From: an uncultured Erythrobacter sp.
GTDB taxonomy: Bacteria; Pseudomonadota; Alphaproteobacteria; Sphingomonadales; Sphingomonadaceae
Direction of reading: 5' to 3'
Assembly: GCF_958304185.1 (NCBI RefSeq)
Contig: NZ_OY284435.1
Span: 62,001-126,000, forward strand
Length of the DNA: 64,000 bases
Position 1 is the stretch's first letter, and every line of letters starts with the position of its first letter. Both the position numbers and the translations under genes were made by a program. Positions 26,893-35,935 of the stretch are shown here, in pieces. The notes under the pieces are model-generated. The model searched no databases. It was given only the letters and a program-made list of their open reading frames with translations, and was not told the DNA's origin.

Positions 26893-27689
26893 CGCTCCGC
26901 ACCGATGGCCAGCGCCGCGACGGATTCAAGCGCGAAGCCCCAGCCCAAATCCTCTTGCAGGCGTGCCTTCAGTCGCTGCGTCAGCAGGACCCTCGAATAG
27001 CGACGCGTCAGTTCAGGCAAGGCCGCAAGCTGGTCGGCCAATTCAATGGCACGCGGCAGTACCGCATCGGACGCAAGGACTTCGTTGACGCCGCCGAGCC
27101 GAATGGCTTCGGATGCAGCAAGCGGCTCGGCAGTCACCAGATAGCGCTTGCCTGCAAGATGACCGAGCGCTTCGAGCCAGATGACATGGGCCCCGTCGCT
27201 CGGAGGTAGGCCGCCGGCAATATGTGCTACGTCCTGAAACACGGCATTGTGCGACGCGATCACGATGTCTGATGCGAACGCAAGATCAGCGTGGACATTT
27301 GCGACACCGATGACCGCTGCAATCACGGGCACTTCGATATCAAGGAAATTGCGGATGAGCCTTGTTCCCTCTTGCGCAAGGCGGCGAACGCCGCCCGGCG
27401 TGGTCAGCGCAGCAGGATCAGAAAATGCCGCGCCATCGATGAAGGCATTTGCCGCGCCGGTAAGAATGACGACTTTATTGGCACGGTCGGCTCCGATCGC
27501 TGCAAAGGCTTCACCAAGCTCGCGATGGCTGACATCGGTGATCTTGAAGGGGCCGCCATCTCCATCGTGCAGCGTCACAAGCAGCACCCCATTTGCGTGG
27601 CGATCCAAGCGGATTGTCTGAAAATCTGGAGAAGTTGAGGTTGCCTCAACATCGCTGCTGGCAACGTCTTCGATAAGTTGATTGCTCAT
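26889..27689 (-). CDS. Enoyl-CoA hydratase/isomerase family protein
   Basis: 266 residues from ATG 27689, preferred over 27719 because GGAG sits 7 bases upstream. A single crotonase domain with VVILTGAANAFIDGAAF and VIAAVIGVANVHADLAFASDIVIAS (oxyanion-hole region). It is first of the three-gene operon. Sequence similarity to both halves of the tandem protein at 24959 suggests all three domains arose by duplication within the locus. Confidence 0.85.
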   Translation of the reverse strand: MSNQLIEDVASSDVEATSTSPDFQTIRLDRHANGVLLVTLHDGDGGPFKITDVSHRELGEAFAAIGADRANKVVILTGAANAFIDGAAFSDPAALTTPGGVRRLAQEGTRLIRNFLDIEVPVIAAVIGVANVHADLAFASDIVIASHNAVFQDVAHIAGGLPPSDGAHVIWLEALGHLAGKRYLVTAEPLAASEAIRLGGVNEVLASDAVLPRAIELADQLAALPELTRRYSRVLLTQRLKARLQEDLGWGFALESVAALAIGAER

Positions 27690-27975
27690 TCGAGGCTCCA
27701 CTGCTTTGCGGCCGAACAATCACCTGATTGCTGCCGCTGAGCGCCGCGTCGCTACCAATCACGGCAAAAATCGATCCGCTTGCATTCGAAGGCAAAAAAT
27801 CAAGGTAGCGCCATGCACTTTCTCATCATCGTCACAAACGAGCCATATCATTCCTCATTGATCCAATCTTTCATATTTCGGCCAATTTTGGAGGATTACG
27901 AGTGTCTACATATGATGCGAATTTCCAGAATAGCACGTTGGCTGCGCAGTCACATAGGAGGCTCGGTGGGGCACA

Positions 27976-28788
27976 ATGCACACCCGAATGACGCGTCCCG
28001 ACAGCGCCTCACATGAAGTTATCGATCCGCCAACCTCGGATCTTGTGATTGGGTTGGTATCGAGGTCGAAAGGCTCCGCATTGTGGGGGTGGGATGGTAC
28101 GAAGAGGAATATGGCCGCCACCCGTCACACTGGCACTTTGGGAGTCACAACGCTCAATTTGACGGGCCGGTTTGAAGTTTATGGCCCAAGTTCTCTTCTA
28201 ATCGTCGCGTTGCCATTCGACGATTTGGCCACACGGCTTGAGCCTGATCTGTTGCTGCGCCGAGAGCTTGGGCGTTTGCATGACGCCTACACCGAACGGC
28301 CGATCGCTCGAGCCCTTTGTCAGCGGATGTGGTCCCTCCCAGAGCCTCCAGGCGCCATCACAGACGTCAGGATGGATCTGATAGCCGAACAGTTGGTTGC
28401 ATATTTGGCAGGACCTCCAGAGTTTGGGAAACACGGTAAAAGACGTGGCGGTCTCGGCCCTCTGGAATTGGCGCGGGTTCGCGCTGCGGCAGAGCAGGAG
28501 AACGCCGACGTGAGCGATCTGGCGCAAGCAGCCTCAATGCCGGTCCGCACCTTTCGCAGGCGCTTTCAGATGTCATTCGGCTTGCCGCCCCATAAGTGGC
28601 TCATTAAGCTCCGCATTGAACGCGCCAAAGCCATGCTTACGGGGAGCGATGTGAAGCTTTGCCACATCGCTGTCGATCTTGGATTTGCTAACCAAGCCCA
28701 TTTTACCGATACGTTCCGGTGGGCGACGGGGGTCACGCCCGGCCGATTTCGGCGTGAGCTGTTTGAGCAAGCAGCATCCGCAGAGTAG
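27976..28788 (+). CDS. AraC-family transcriptional regulator
   Basis: 270 residues. A variable N-terminal ligand or dimerisation region precedes a C-terminal double helix-turn-helix (about 170-262): DVSDLAQAASMPVRTFRRRF and LCHIAVDLGFANQAHFTDTF, ending GVTPGRFRRE. GGTGGGG lies close upstream of ATG 27976. It is divergent from the crotonase operon across about 285 bp, so it very likely controls that operon. Confidence 0.9.
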   Translation: MHTRMTRPDSASHEVIDPPTSDLVIGLVSRSKGSALWGWDGTKRNMAATRHTGTLGVTTLNLTGRFEVYGPSSLLIVALPFDDLATRLEPDLLLRRELGRLHDAYTERPIARALCQRMWSLPEPPGAITDVRMDLIAEQLVAYLAGPPEFGKHGKRRGGLGPLELARVRAAAEQENADVSDLAQAASMPVRTFRRRFQMSFGLPPHKWLIKLRIERAKAMLTGSDVKLCHIAVDLGFANQAHFTDTFRWATGVTPGRFRRELFEQAASAE

Positions 28789-28844
28789 CCCGACGCTCAA
28801 TCGTCGAGGTTCGCACATCTTTGAAACGCAGCTTTAAAAGATCC

Positions 28845-29485
28845 GGCTCTGTCAGAGCCAATGCACCATGATGGCGGAATGGATGCGATAAGCTAGGATA
28901 GGGCGATGCCCAGACCAACGTAAGCCTGCCAGCCCGTTCCGTTACTTCAACTCGTCGCCCGAGATCACCCCCCTAGTCGTAATGATGGATGTCCGCTTCC
29001 CGTTGAGTCTGCAAAACGTCGAGGACCTGCTGGCAGAACGGGGGATCGACATCTGTCACGAGACAGTGCGGCACTGGTGGAACAGGTTTGGGCCGCTGTT
29101 TGCTGCCGATGTATGGCGCCAGCGGGTCAGCCGGATTGAGGGCTTCCGGCAGTGGAAGTGGCACCTTGACGAAGTGTGTGTGAAGATCAACGGCGAGATG
29201 CGTTACCTATGGCGAGCCGTCGACCAAGAGGGCGAGGTGCTGGTAAGCTACGTCACCAAGACAAGAGATAAGCAGGCTGCTCTCACCTTCATGAAGAAGA
29301 CGCTGAAGCGGCACGGTTCACCAGAGACGATCACTTCAACCTCTATCGCCACCTCACAGACCGCCAGACCTACAAGGCCGCCCGCTCAGCCGCACTGGCT
29401 GAATGGCAGAACCTCATGGCCTGAGACATCGGGAAAGGGCGGACTCCGCCGATCGGAGATGAGTTGCGATTAGACTGACAGCACC
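28845..29485 (+). mobile_element. IS6-family insertion sequence, copy 3 (internally deleted)
   Basis: Left end GGCTCTGTCAGAG and right end ACTGACAGCACC are intact, but about 200 bp of the interior are missing, leaving 641 bp. Flanks (aaagatcc, tgcggaat) show no duplication. It has the same orientation as copies 1 and 2. The 295 bp from here to the MMPL gene hold no recognisable gene. Confidence 0.85.
28906..29424 (+). pseudogene. IS6 transposase pseudogene (copy 3)
   Basis: Relative to the intact copy, the start is frameshifted (ATGCCCAGACCAACGTAA, a stop at codon 6). A deletion joins 'gagacgatca' to 'cttcaacctc' near 29330, removing the second catalytic Asp and the Glu, and the frame after the deletion is shifted. 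It cannot make a working transposase. Confidence 0.88.
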
Positions 29486-29780
29486 TGCGGAATGCCATTG
29501 ACGTCATCCGAGACATCTAAGGCCGCCCCTAGCCCCCCTTACATCCGCACCAGATCACATGGGCCGTGACGCCGGGGTTGGTGGCGACAGAGATGCAGAA
29601 ATTCCGTGCCTTAACCCTCGGTCGCCGCAATTTTAATGGCTGTTAACATCGCCGAATGGGACGCTTGCCCTGCCCCATAGAGTAGCGGACACCGCAGCGC
29701 CAATCGACTTGTCGGGTCGAAATTGAGCGCAAGCGTTACGCGCAGACAAGATTTCGTGAGCGCAGCCAAGCGGGGGCCAT

Positions 29781-32700
29781 GTGAAAAAATTCGGACAGTT
29801 TGTCGTCAATCATCGCCGGATCGTATTGCTGTTTTCGCTTTTGTTGACGGTGTTCTTTGCTGCACAGCTGCGCAACCTGACAGTGATCGTCGACGCTGAC
29901 GAATTGCTTCCGCGCGATCACCCGTTTGTCGAAGTGACCGAGCGCGTTCAGGAGGTGTTCGGCAATCGCTACACCGTTGTCATTGGGGTGACACCCAAGA
30001 CCGGCGATGTTTGGAAGCCCGAGGTGCTCGAAAAGGTGCTCGCCATCACCGACCGTTTGGCTGAGACGCCTGGGGTCACGCGCGCCAACCTGCAAAGCCT
30101 CGCTGCGCCCCGCGCAAAGGACATTGCCGGAGACGCTGACGGATTGCTGGTTTCTCGTCTGCTCGACCATGTTCCCGCCGATGTCGGGGAAGCGCAAGCC
30201 ATCCGTGCGCGGCTGGCCGCCAACCCCGCCTACAAGGATGTATTGGTCGGCAGTGACGAGCGCACGGCGGCGATTTTTGTCGAGTTCGAAAAGGACCCGC
30301 GCGGCTTTGGCCACGTCATGGAGCAGGTGGATGCGGCGATCGATCCGTCGCGCGGCGCGGATGTAACGATTGCGGTTGCGGGTCAGCCTGTGTTCCTCGC
30401 CAATCTCGAAACCTTCTCCAAACGCATGGCGTGGCTGCTGCCAATTGCCGTGCTGCTGATCGGGCTGGTGCACCTTGAAGCGTTCCGGACGGTTCAAGGC
30501 CTTGTGCTCCCGCTTGTCACAGCAGTTCTGGCTTTGGTCTGGTCGCTTGGGATCATGACCCTTGCGGGCGTCCATCTCGATCCCTTCAACAACGTAACCC
30601 CGATCCTGATCTTGGCTGTTGCAGCGGGCCATTCGGTCCAGATGCTCAAGCGCTACTACGAGGAATTTGACCGGCTGAGCGCACTGACGCCGCGCGAGGC
30701 GAGCCGGGCGGCGGTCGTCGCATCGGTGGTCCGCGTGGGGCCGGTGCTGATGGCAGCTTGCGTGATCGCAGCACTGTCGTTTCTCTCGCTGGTGGTGTTC
30801 GATATTCAGGCGATCCGCACCTTCGGCGTATTCTGCTGTCTCGGCATCCTGTCGATCATCGTGGTCGAGATGACCTTCACCCCGGCACTGCGGGCGATGC
30901 TGCCACCTCCAGCGGCGCGCGAGGCCAAGGCTGAGAAAGCTCTCACGATGTGGGATCGCTTTGCCAGCCTGCTGGCGGAGCAGGTCATTGATCGCAAGCA
31001 CCGCCAACGCGTGTTTATGGGCGCGGCGCTGTTTGCGGTGACTATGGTCGTGGGCGCAAGCCAGGTGCGCATCGACAACTCCCTCCGCAGCTTTTTCTCC
31101 GAAGATCTTCCTGCGCGCGCGGATGACCGCTTGCTCAATGATCGCCTCGCCGGGACGAATACGTTCTACGTCCTCGTGGAGGGGGCAAACGACGATGCGA
31201 TCAAGGATCCGGCGGTGCTGGCGGGCATTGCCAAGACGCAGGAGTGGTTGGCGGCCCAACCGGGCGTCGGCCACACTCTGAGCCTTGTCGATATGCTCAA
31301 ACAGATCAACCGGGGGATGACCGGCGGAACTGGCCCCGCGACCCTGCCGCAGGACGGTGACCTTATATCGCAGTACCTGCTGCTTTACTCGATGTCGGGT
31401 GAGCCGGGCGACTTCGACGGGCTGGTGGATTACGGCTATCGCAACGCCATCATCCAGGCCTTTGTGAAGACCGACAGCTCGGCCTTTGTCGCCGATCTCG
31501 ACGAACGCATCCGGCCGGTAATCGCCGCCAACTTCCCTAACACCGTGAACGTGCGGCTTGGCGGTTCGATAACCACCCCGACCGCGATGAACGACGTGAT
31601 GGTGAACGGCAAGATCAAGAACGTCCTGCAAATCTACGTCATGGTGTTTGTGGTTTCTGCCCTGTTGTTCCGTTCTTTGAGCCTTCCGGGGCTGATCCTG
31701 CTGCCTCTCATCTTCACGACGCTGGCCGTGTTCGGCGTCATGGGCTTTGCCGGCGTGCCGTTGCAGATCGCGACGGCTACTGTCTCGGCGCTCGCGATCG
31801 GGATCGGGGCGGACTACGCCATCTACATGACATGGAGGCTGCGTGAGGAACTGCGCAGCGGCGCGGGGGAGGCCGACGCCATCCGCGCTACCTTTGCCAG
31901 TGCGGGCAAGGCCGTGATGTTCGTCGCTAGCGCCGTCGGTGTGGGGTACGCTGTGCTGATGGCCTCGGCGGGCTTCAACATTCATATCTGGCTGGGGCTG
32001 CTGACCGTGGTGTCGATGGTGGTGGCGGCGCTCTCGACGCTGACTTTGTTCATGGCGGCCTTGCTTACGGTTCGGCCCAAGGTGATCTTCGGCGGCGAAA
32101 AATCGCTCGAACTGCGCCACGCTGTAGCCGCGACTGCCGCTGCGCTTGCGCTTACTCTAGGCGTTGCATGGGCGCCCGGCTCGGCGGTCGCGCAGGACGC
32201 CGACGCGGCCAAACTGATGGCTGCGAGCCTCAAGGCCACCAAGCCGGTACGTTCAGTCGCAGAGGGCCGCTTCGTGCTGACCAATAAGGCTGGACAGAGC
32301 CGTGTGCGTGAAACCCGTTCTATCGGCGCGCTTAAGGCCGACGGGGAGAATAACCGCCGCGTTGTCCGCTTCAACAGCCCGGCCGATGTTGCGGGCACGG
32401 CGGTGCTGACGATCGAAAATGCCGGAGCCGATGATATCTGGGTTTATCTGCCGGCCTTGAAGAAGGTCCGGCGGCTCCCGCCTTCAAGCCTCAAGGATGC
32501 TTTTGTCGGGACCGATTTCAGCTATGGCGACGTGCTTGGTCACGCAGTCGCTGACTGGAACCACAAGCTTGTGCGAACGGAAACCGTCGGCGGCGTGGCA
32601 ACGCGGGTAATCGAGTCGACCCCCAAAAGCGCCGCGATCACCGCCGCAACAGGTTACGGCAAAAGAGTGAGCTGGCTGCGCGCCTCCGACAACGTGATGG

Positions 32701-32924
32701 TCAAGGCCCATTACCATGACGCCAAAGGGACGCTGATCAAGACCTACACTGCCGAGAGTATTCGCCTCGTCGACAAGGCCAATGGCCGCTATCAGGCAAT
32801 GCAGCAGACGATGCGCAACGTCAGGACCGGTCATTCCACCCGGATCGAATATTCCAGCTTTCGGACGGATCAGCCAGTCGCCGCCAGCGAATTCGAGCCC
32901 CGCAGCCTCGAACGCGCGCGCTGA
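29781..32924 (+). CDS. MMPL/RND transporter fused to a LolA-like (outer-membrane lipoprotein-sorting) domain
   Basis: 1047 residues from GTG 29781. Residues 1-770 form an MMPL-type RND permease with a first helix near 12-30, two large periplasmic loops and two sets of helices (about 215-385 and 610-765). The part after about 775 begins with a signal-peptide-like stretch (AATAAALALTLGVAWAPGSA, then VAQDA) and continues as a LolA-like domain (DIWVYLPALKKVRRLPPSS, FSYGDVLGH). In related loci these are two genes, transporter and sorting protein. Here the internal signal can act as a thirteenth helix, placing the LolA-like domain in the periplasm. It probably exports a lipid. The outer-membrane barrel gene overlaps its stop (TGATG). 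Confidence 0.85.
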   Translation: MKKFGQFVVNHRRIVLLFSLLLTVFFAAQLRNLTVIVDADELLPRDHPFVEVTERVQEVFGNRYTVVIGVTPKTGDVWKPEVLEKVLAITDRLAETPGVTRANLQSLAAPRAKDIAGDADGLLVSRLLDHVPADVGEAQAIRARLAANPAYKDVLVGSDERTAAIFVEFEKDPRGFGHVMEQVDAAIDPSRGADVTIAVAGQPVFLANLETFSKRMAWLLPIAVLLIGLVHLEAFRTVQGLVLPLVTAVLALVWSLGIMTLAGVHLDPFNNVTPILILAVAAGHSVQMLKRYYEEFDRLSALTPREASRAAVVASVVRVGPVLMAACVIAALSFLSLVVFDIQAIRTFGVFCCLGILSIIVVEMTFTPALRAMLPPPAAREAKAEKALTMWDRFASLLAEQVIDRKHRQRVFMGAALFAVTMVVGASQVRIDNSLRSFFSEDLPARADDRLLNDRLAGTNTFYVLVEGANDDAIKDPAVLAGIAKTQEWLAAQPGVGHTLSLVDMLKQINRGMTGGTGPATLPQDGDLISQYLLLYSMSGEPGDFDGLVDYGYRNAIIQAFVKTDSSAFVADLDERIRPVIAANFPNTVNVRLGGSITTPTAMNDVMVNGKIKNVLQIYVMVFVVSALLFRSLSLPGLILLPLIFTTLAVFGVMGFAGVPLQIATATVSALAIGIGADYAIYMTWRLREELRSGAGEADAIRATFASAGKAVMFVASAVGVGYAVLMASAGFNIHIWLGLLTVVSMVVAALSTLTLFMAALLTVRPKVIFGGEKSLELRHAVAATAAALALTLGVAWAPGSAVAQDADAAKLMAASLKATKPVRSVAEGRFVLTNKAGQSRVRETRSIGALKADGENNRRVVRFNSPADVAGTAVLTIENAGADDIWVYLPALKKVRRLPPSSLKDAFVGTDFSYGDVLGHAVADWNHKLVRTETVGGVATRVIESTPKSAAITAATGYGKRVSWLRASDNVMVKAHYHDAKGTLIKTYTAESIRLVDKANGRYQAMQQTMRNVRTGHSTRIEYSSFRTDQPVAASEFEPRSLERAR

Positions 32925-34309
32925 TGGGATTAGCTCTGATGGTGGCAGCCGCGGGAATGATTGCATCGGCTCCGCCTTCGACCGGAAGCGATGAAGAGTT
33001 CTCGACAGATGCTTTGGCGCCAGCAAGCGAGGACCAGGTTGATCCCGAGGTTCAGGATGGGATCTTCGGTGAAGACGAGCTCGAATTGAACGCTGACGCC
33101 GAGGACGCGCTGGGAATTCCACCCGAAACCGCGCCAAATTTCGCTGAAAGACTTGCCTTCGAGGTGTCTGCCCGCGTGGGCGGCTGGACTCGGGACCGTG
33201 ATCTCAGCGGTCAGACATGGGTCCCGGTCGCCGGAATTCGCGCCCGCGCCGCGCCGCGCGCAGGCGCGTTTGATGCCTTTGCGGAAGGGTATGTGCAAGC
33301 CGACGGTACCGGGAAGGTCGAAGCCGATCTTGTTGACGCTTGGGCTCGCCTGTCCCTGGGCGCGTTCGAATTGCGCGCGGGTCGCCAGATCGTGGTCTGG
33401 GGCCGTGCCGACCGGCTCAATCCGACCGACAACATTTCCGGGCGCGACTATACACTGCTGGTCGCCAGCGACGATGATCAGCGCAAAGGGCCAGCGATGG
33501 TGCAGCTGCGCGGGGGGAAGGGCAACGTCACGCTGGACGCGCTGTGGCTGCCCGAATTCCGGCCGATTGTCTTTCCTCTGGAACGCGAACGACCGGGTAT
33601 TGCGATCCTGCCAGACGAGCGCCGCGAAGCATCGGACCAGTTTGCCTTCAAGCTCGATTCAAGCGGGGGTGCCTTCGATTGGTCGCTGTCCTGGTTTCGC
33701 GGGATTGATCGCAACCGCGATTTTACCTTGCGATCCGCTGTGCCGGGCAATCTGGCTTCGATCCAGCAGACCTATCCCGACATCAACGTGTTCGGGGCTG
33801 ATGCCGCGGGGATCGCTGGACGTGTCGGTTGGCGGATCGAAGCGGCCTATACCGATGTGCGCGGCGTCGCCTCACCGTTCGCCAAAAACGACAACCTGTG
33901 GGTCGTCGGCGGCGGCGACGTGAGCTTTGGCGGCGGCTGGAACGTCAACCTTCAGTATAGCCTGCGGGTCATCTTCGATCATGATGACCCGCGCGCTATC
34001 GCAAACCCGATCGAGCGCGGCGTCGCCAGCTTATCTGCCGCGGTGAATAACCAGCTCGATCCGGTCCAGAACGGCATCACTGCCAGACTGGCGCGGCGGT
34101 TTGCACGGGACACCGCCGAGGCCGAAGTCGCAATCATACACTACGTCGAATCCGGTGACACGGCGATCCGCCCACGCGTCAATTTCAGCATTCGCGATGG
34201 ACTACGGCTGACGGTCGGCGCTGATCTTTTTGCTGGCCCCGATCTGAGTGCGTTTGGGCGCGTTCGCTCGCTTTCGGCCGGTTGGCTGCAACTCACAGCG
34301 GGGTTCTAG
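32924..34309 (+). CDS. Outer-membrane beta-barrel protein (DUF1302-like)
   Basis: 461 residues, with a short N-terminal signal-like segment, an acidic region (about 25-65) and many alternating beta strands ending in Phe. The pattern (VSARVGGWTRDRD, ELRAGRQIVVWGRADRLNPTDN) matches DUF1302-type barrels found beside MMPL and sorting proteins. It starts inside the stop of the MMPL-LolA fusion gene (TGATG), and the thioesterase follows after 2 bp, so the three are co-translated. It is likely the outer-membrane partner of the transporter. Confidence 0.78.
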   Translation: MGLALMVAAAGMIASAPPSTGSDEEFSTDALAPASEDQVDPEVQDGIFGEDELELNADAEDALGIPPETAPNFAERLAFEVSARVGGWTRDRDLSGQTWVPVAGIRARAAPRAGAFDAFAEGYVQADGTGKVEADLVDAWARLSLGAFELRAGRQIVVWGRADRLNPTDNISGRDYTLLVASDDDQRKGPAMVQLRGGKGNVTLDALWLPEFRPIVFPLERERPGIAILPDERREASDQFAFKLDSSGGAFDWSLSWFRGIDRNRDFTLRSAVPGNLASIQQTYPDINVFGADAAGIAGRVGWRIEAAYTDVRGVASPFAKNDNLWVVGGGDVSFGGGWNVNLQYSLRVIFDHDDPRAIANPIERGVASLSAAVNNQLDPVQNGITARLARRFARDTAEAEVAIIHYVESGDTAIRPRVNFSIRDGLRLTVGADLFAGPDLSAFGRVRSLSAGWLQLTAGF

Positions 34310-34311
34310 CC

Positions 34312-34878
34312 ATGATCAAACTTTACGGCCGCATGGTGCCGATGCTGGTGCGGGCAACCGGGCAGCCGGTCATCTGTGCCACCGAGCCGGTCGCCAGCCA
34401 GTTCCGGGTGCTCCCCCACGACATCGACATCAACCGGCACCTCAACAATGGGCGCTACCTTCAGTGGATGGACGTAAACCGTGCCGAATGGCTGATCCGC
34501 ACCGGCATTTTGAGTGTGGTCCGGCGCAACAGGTGGAAGCCGATCCTGGGCTCGGTCGCAATGAACTACCGGCGCGAATTGTGTCTGTGGGAGCGAGCCA
34601 TCGTCGAAACGCGGTTACTGGGGTGGGACAACCGCTGGACCTATCTTGAACACCGCGTCACCAATGAAGGCGGCCGCGCTGTCGCAATCGGGATCGCCAA
34701 GGCCGGCTTCCGCACGCAAGGGCGCTGGGTCGATCCCGAGATCTTACGGCTCCAATTGCCCTATGCTCTTCACGCTATGGTGTTGCCGCAACACGCGCTC
34801 GCATTGCTTGCATTCGATAAGCACGCAGATGCCTGCCATCACGAAGACAAGGTGAAAAAAAGACTGGCGCTGTCCTGA
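34312..34878 (+). CDS. Hot-dog fold acyl-CoA thioesterase (THEM6-like)
   Basis: 188 residues from ATG 34312. The motif VLPHDIDINRHLNNGRYLQW contains the D-x-N-x-H-x-N signature of 4-hydroxybenzoyl-CoA thioesterase-like hot-dog enzymes, followed by the central helix and MNYRRELCLWERAIVETRLL. It should hydrolyse acyl-CoA or acyl-ACP thioesters in the cytoplasm. Its place directly behind the transporter and barrel genes suggests it releases or trims the exported lipid; that is inference. Confidence 0.82.
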   Translation: MIKLYGRMVPMLVRATGQPVICATEPVASQFRVLPHDIDINRHLNNGRYLQWMDVNRAEWLIRTGILSVVRRNRWKPILGSVAMNYRRELCLWERAIVETRLLGWDNRWTYLEHRVTNEGGRAVAIGIAKAGFRTQGRWVDPEILRLQLPYALHAMVLPQHALALLAFDKHADACHHEDKVKKRLALS

Positions 34879-34932
34879 TTTATCAATGAAAACAAAGTCG
34901 TCTACCTCTCTCCCTCCGACAGGTAACCAACA

Positions 34933-35640
34933 ATGCAACACACACGCGGCCAGTTTGGCGCGCCCTCCATTCTGATCGTGGAGGACGACCCGATCGTTAG
35001 CGCTATCCTGACGGCATCGCTCACCCAATCAGGCTTTTCTGTCCGGCAGGTCGAGACCGGCGATGCTGCGCGCGAGAGTTTTGCCTCGCAATCGGCCGAT
35101 CTTGTGCTCATCGATATTCGCCTGCCCGACGGGCTTGGTCATATGGTAGCGCGAGACTTGCAAAAGCTGGGTGATCCTGCGGTCATCTTTCTCACCAGCT
35201 TGGGAGGCCTGGAGGATCGTATCCGCGGCCTCAACATGGCCGACGACTATCTGGTCAAGCCGGTGGACCTTGGCGAACTGCTTGCACGTGTCGGTGCGGT
35301 TTTGCGGCGGTTCCGGCGGGCGATGCCGCACAATACGACACGCGATATCAGTGGCTGGACGCTCGATCTGGTCAGGCGAGAACTGGCCGATCCAGCGGGC
35401 AGACTGGTGCGGTTGACCCGGGCCGAATTCGATATCGTTGCGGCGCTTGTGCAAGCCGAAGGTGCGGCGCTGTCGCGCGATTACCTTCTCGAAGTCAGCG
35501 GGTCTGCCGACAGGACAGCCAGCGAACGCAGCGTGGATGTGCTGGTCAGCAGGATCCGCAACAAACTCAGGCAGACGAGCCTTGGAGACAGCATCCTCAC
35601 AGTGCCGGGGCAGGGCTACCGCTGGCGGGACGCCTCATGA
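34933..35640 (+). CDS. OmpR/PhoB-type response regulator
   Basis: 235 residues. Receiver domain (about 10-125) with VEDDP, acceptor Asp in LVLIDIRLPDG, Thr in FLTS and Lys in YLVKPVD. A winged-helix DNA-binding domain (about 140-232) carries LTRAEFDIVAALVQ, RSVDVLVSRIRNKL and VPGQGYRW. The 3' end overlaps the antisense Hpt gene by 25 bp. With the Hpt protein and the MASE1 hybrid kinase it forms a probable His-Asp-His-Asp phosphorelay. Confidence 0.93.
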   Translation: MQHTRGQFGAPSILIVEDDPIVSAILTASLTQSGFSVRQVETGDAARESFASQSADLVLIDIRLPDGLGHMVARDLQKLGDPAVIFLTSLGGLEDRIRGLNMADDYLVKPVDLGELLARVGAVLRRFRRAMPHNTTRDISGWTLDLVRRELADPAGRLVRLTRAEFDIVAALVQAEGAALSRDYLLEVSGSADRTASERSVDVLVSRIRNKLRQTSLGDSILTVPGQGYRWRDAS

Positions 35641-35921
35641 ATGGCGGCCAGAAGGCAGGGAGCGATACCATCGGCGTGCCCGGCCAATTGCGGCAATTGG
35701 TAATCGCCGATTTCAGCAGCAGCCAGGTGCCCAGCAATGCCAGGAAATCCGAGGCTCGCGGCACTCCCCTTCAACCGATGCAGGATTTCGCCGATGTGGG
35801 CAGGCGGCTGCGTGGGCAGATCGCGAAGGGCAGCGGCGAACTGTTCACCAAGCGCCAACAAGCGCTCCTCACCCAGCAAGGTGAGCAATTGGGCAATCCG
35901 TTGTTGATCGACGTCCTGCAT
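35616..35921 (-). CDS. Hpt-domain phosphotransfer protein
   Basis: About 101 residues from ATG 35921 (a longer form from 35963 would overlap the kinase start). The phospho-accepting His is in EILHRLKGSAASLGF, the standard Hpt motif, and the rest is helical. It lies on the opposite strand between its likely partners, overlapping the regulator's 3' end and diverging from the hybrid kinase with only about 14 bp between starts. It should carry phosphate from the kinase receiver domain to the OmpR-type regulator. Confidence 0.85.
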   Translation of the reverse strand: MQDVDQQRIAQLLTLLGEERLLALGEQFAAALRDLPTQPPAHIGEILHRLKGSAASLGFPGIAGHLAAAEIGDYQLPQLAGHADGIAPCLLAAIHEASRQR

Positions 35922-35935
35922 GGCGCATCGCCTAG

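Noticed and set aside
29736-32120. A long open frame on the minus strand (about 790 codons)
   Set aside because: It is the complement of the MMPL transporter gene, with composition typical of a shadow frame in high-GC DNA and no protein motifs.
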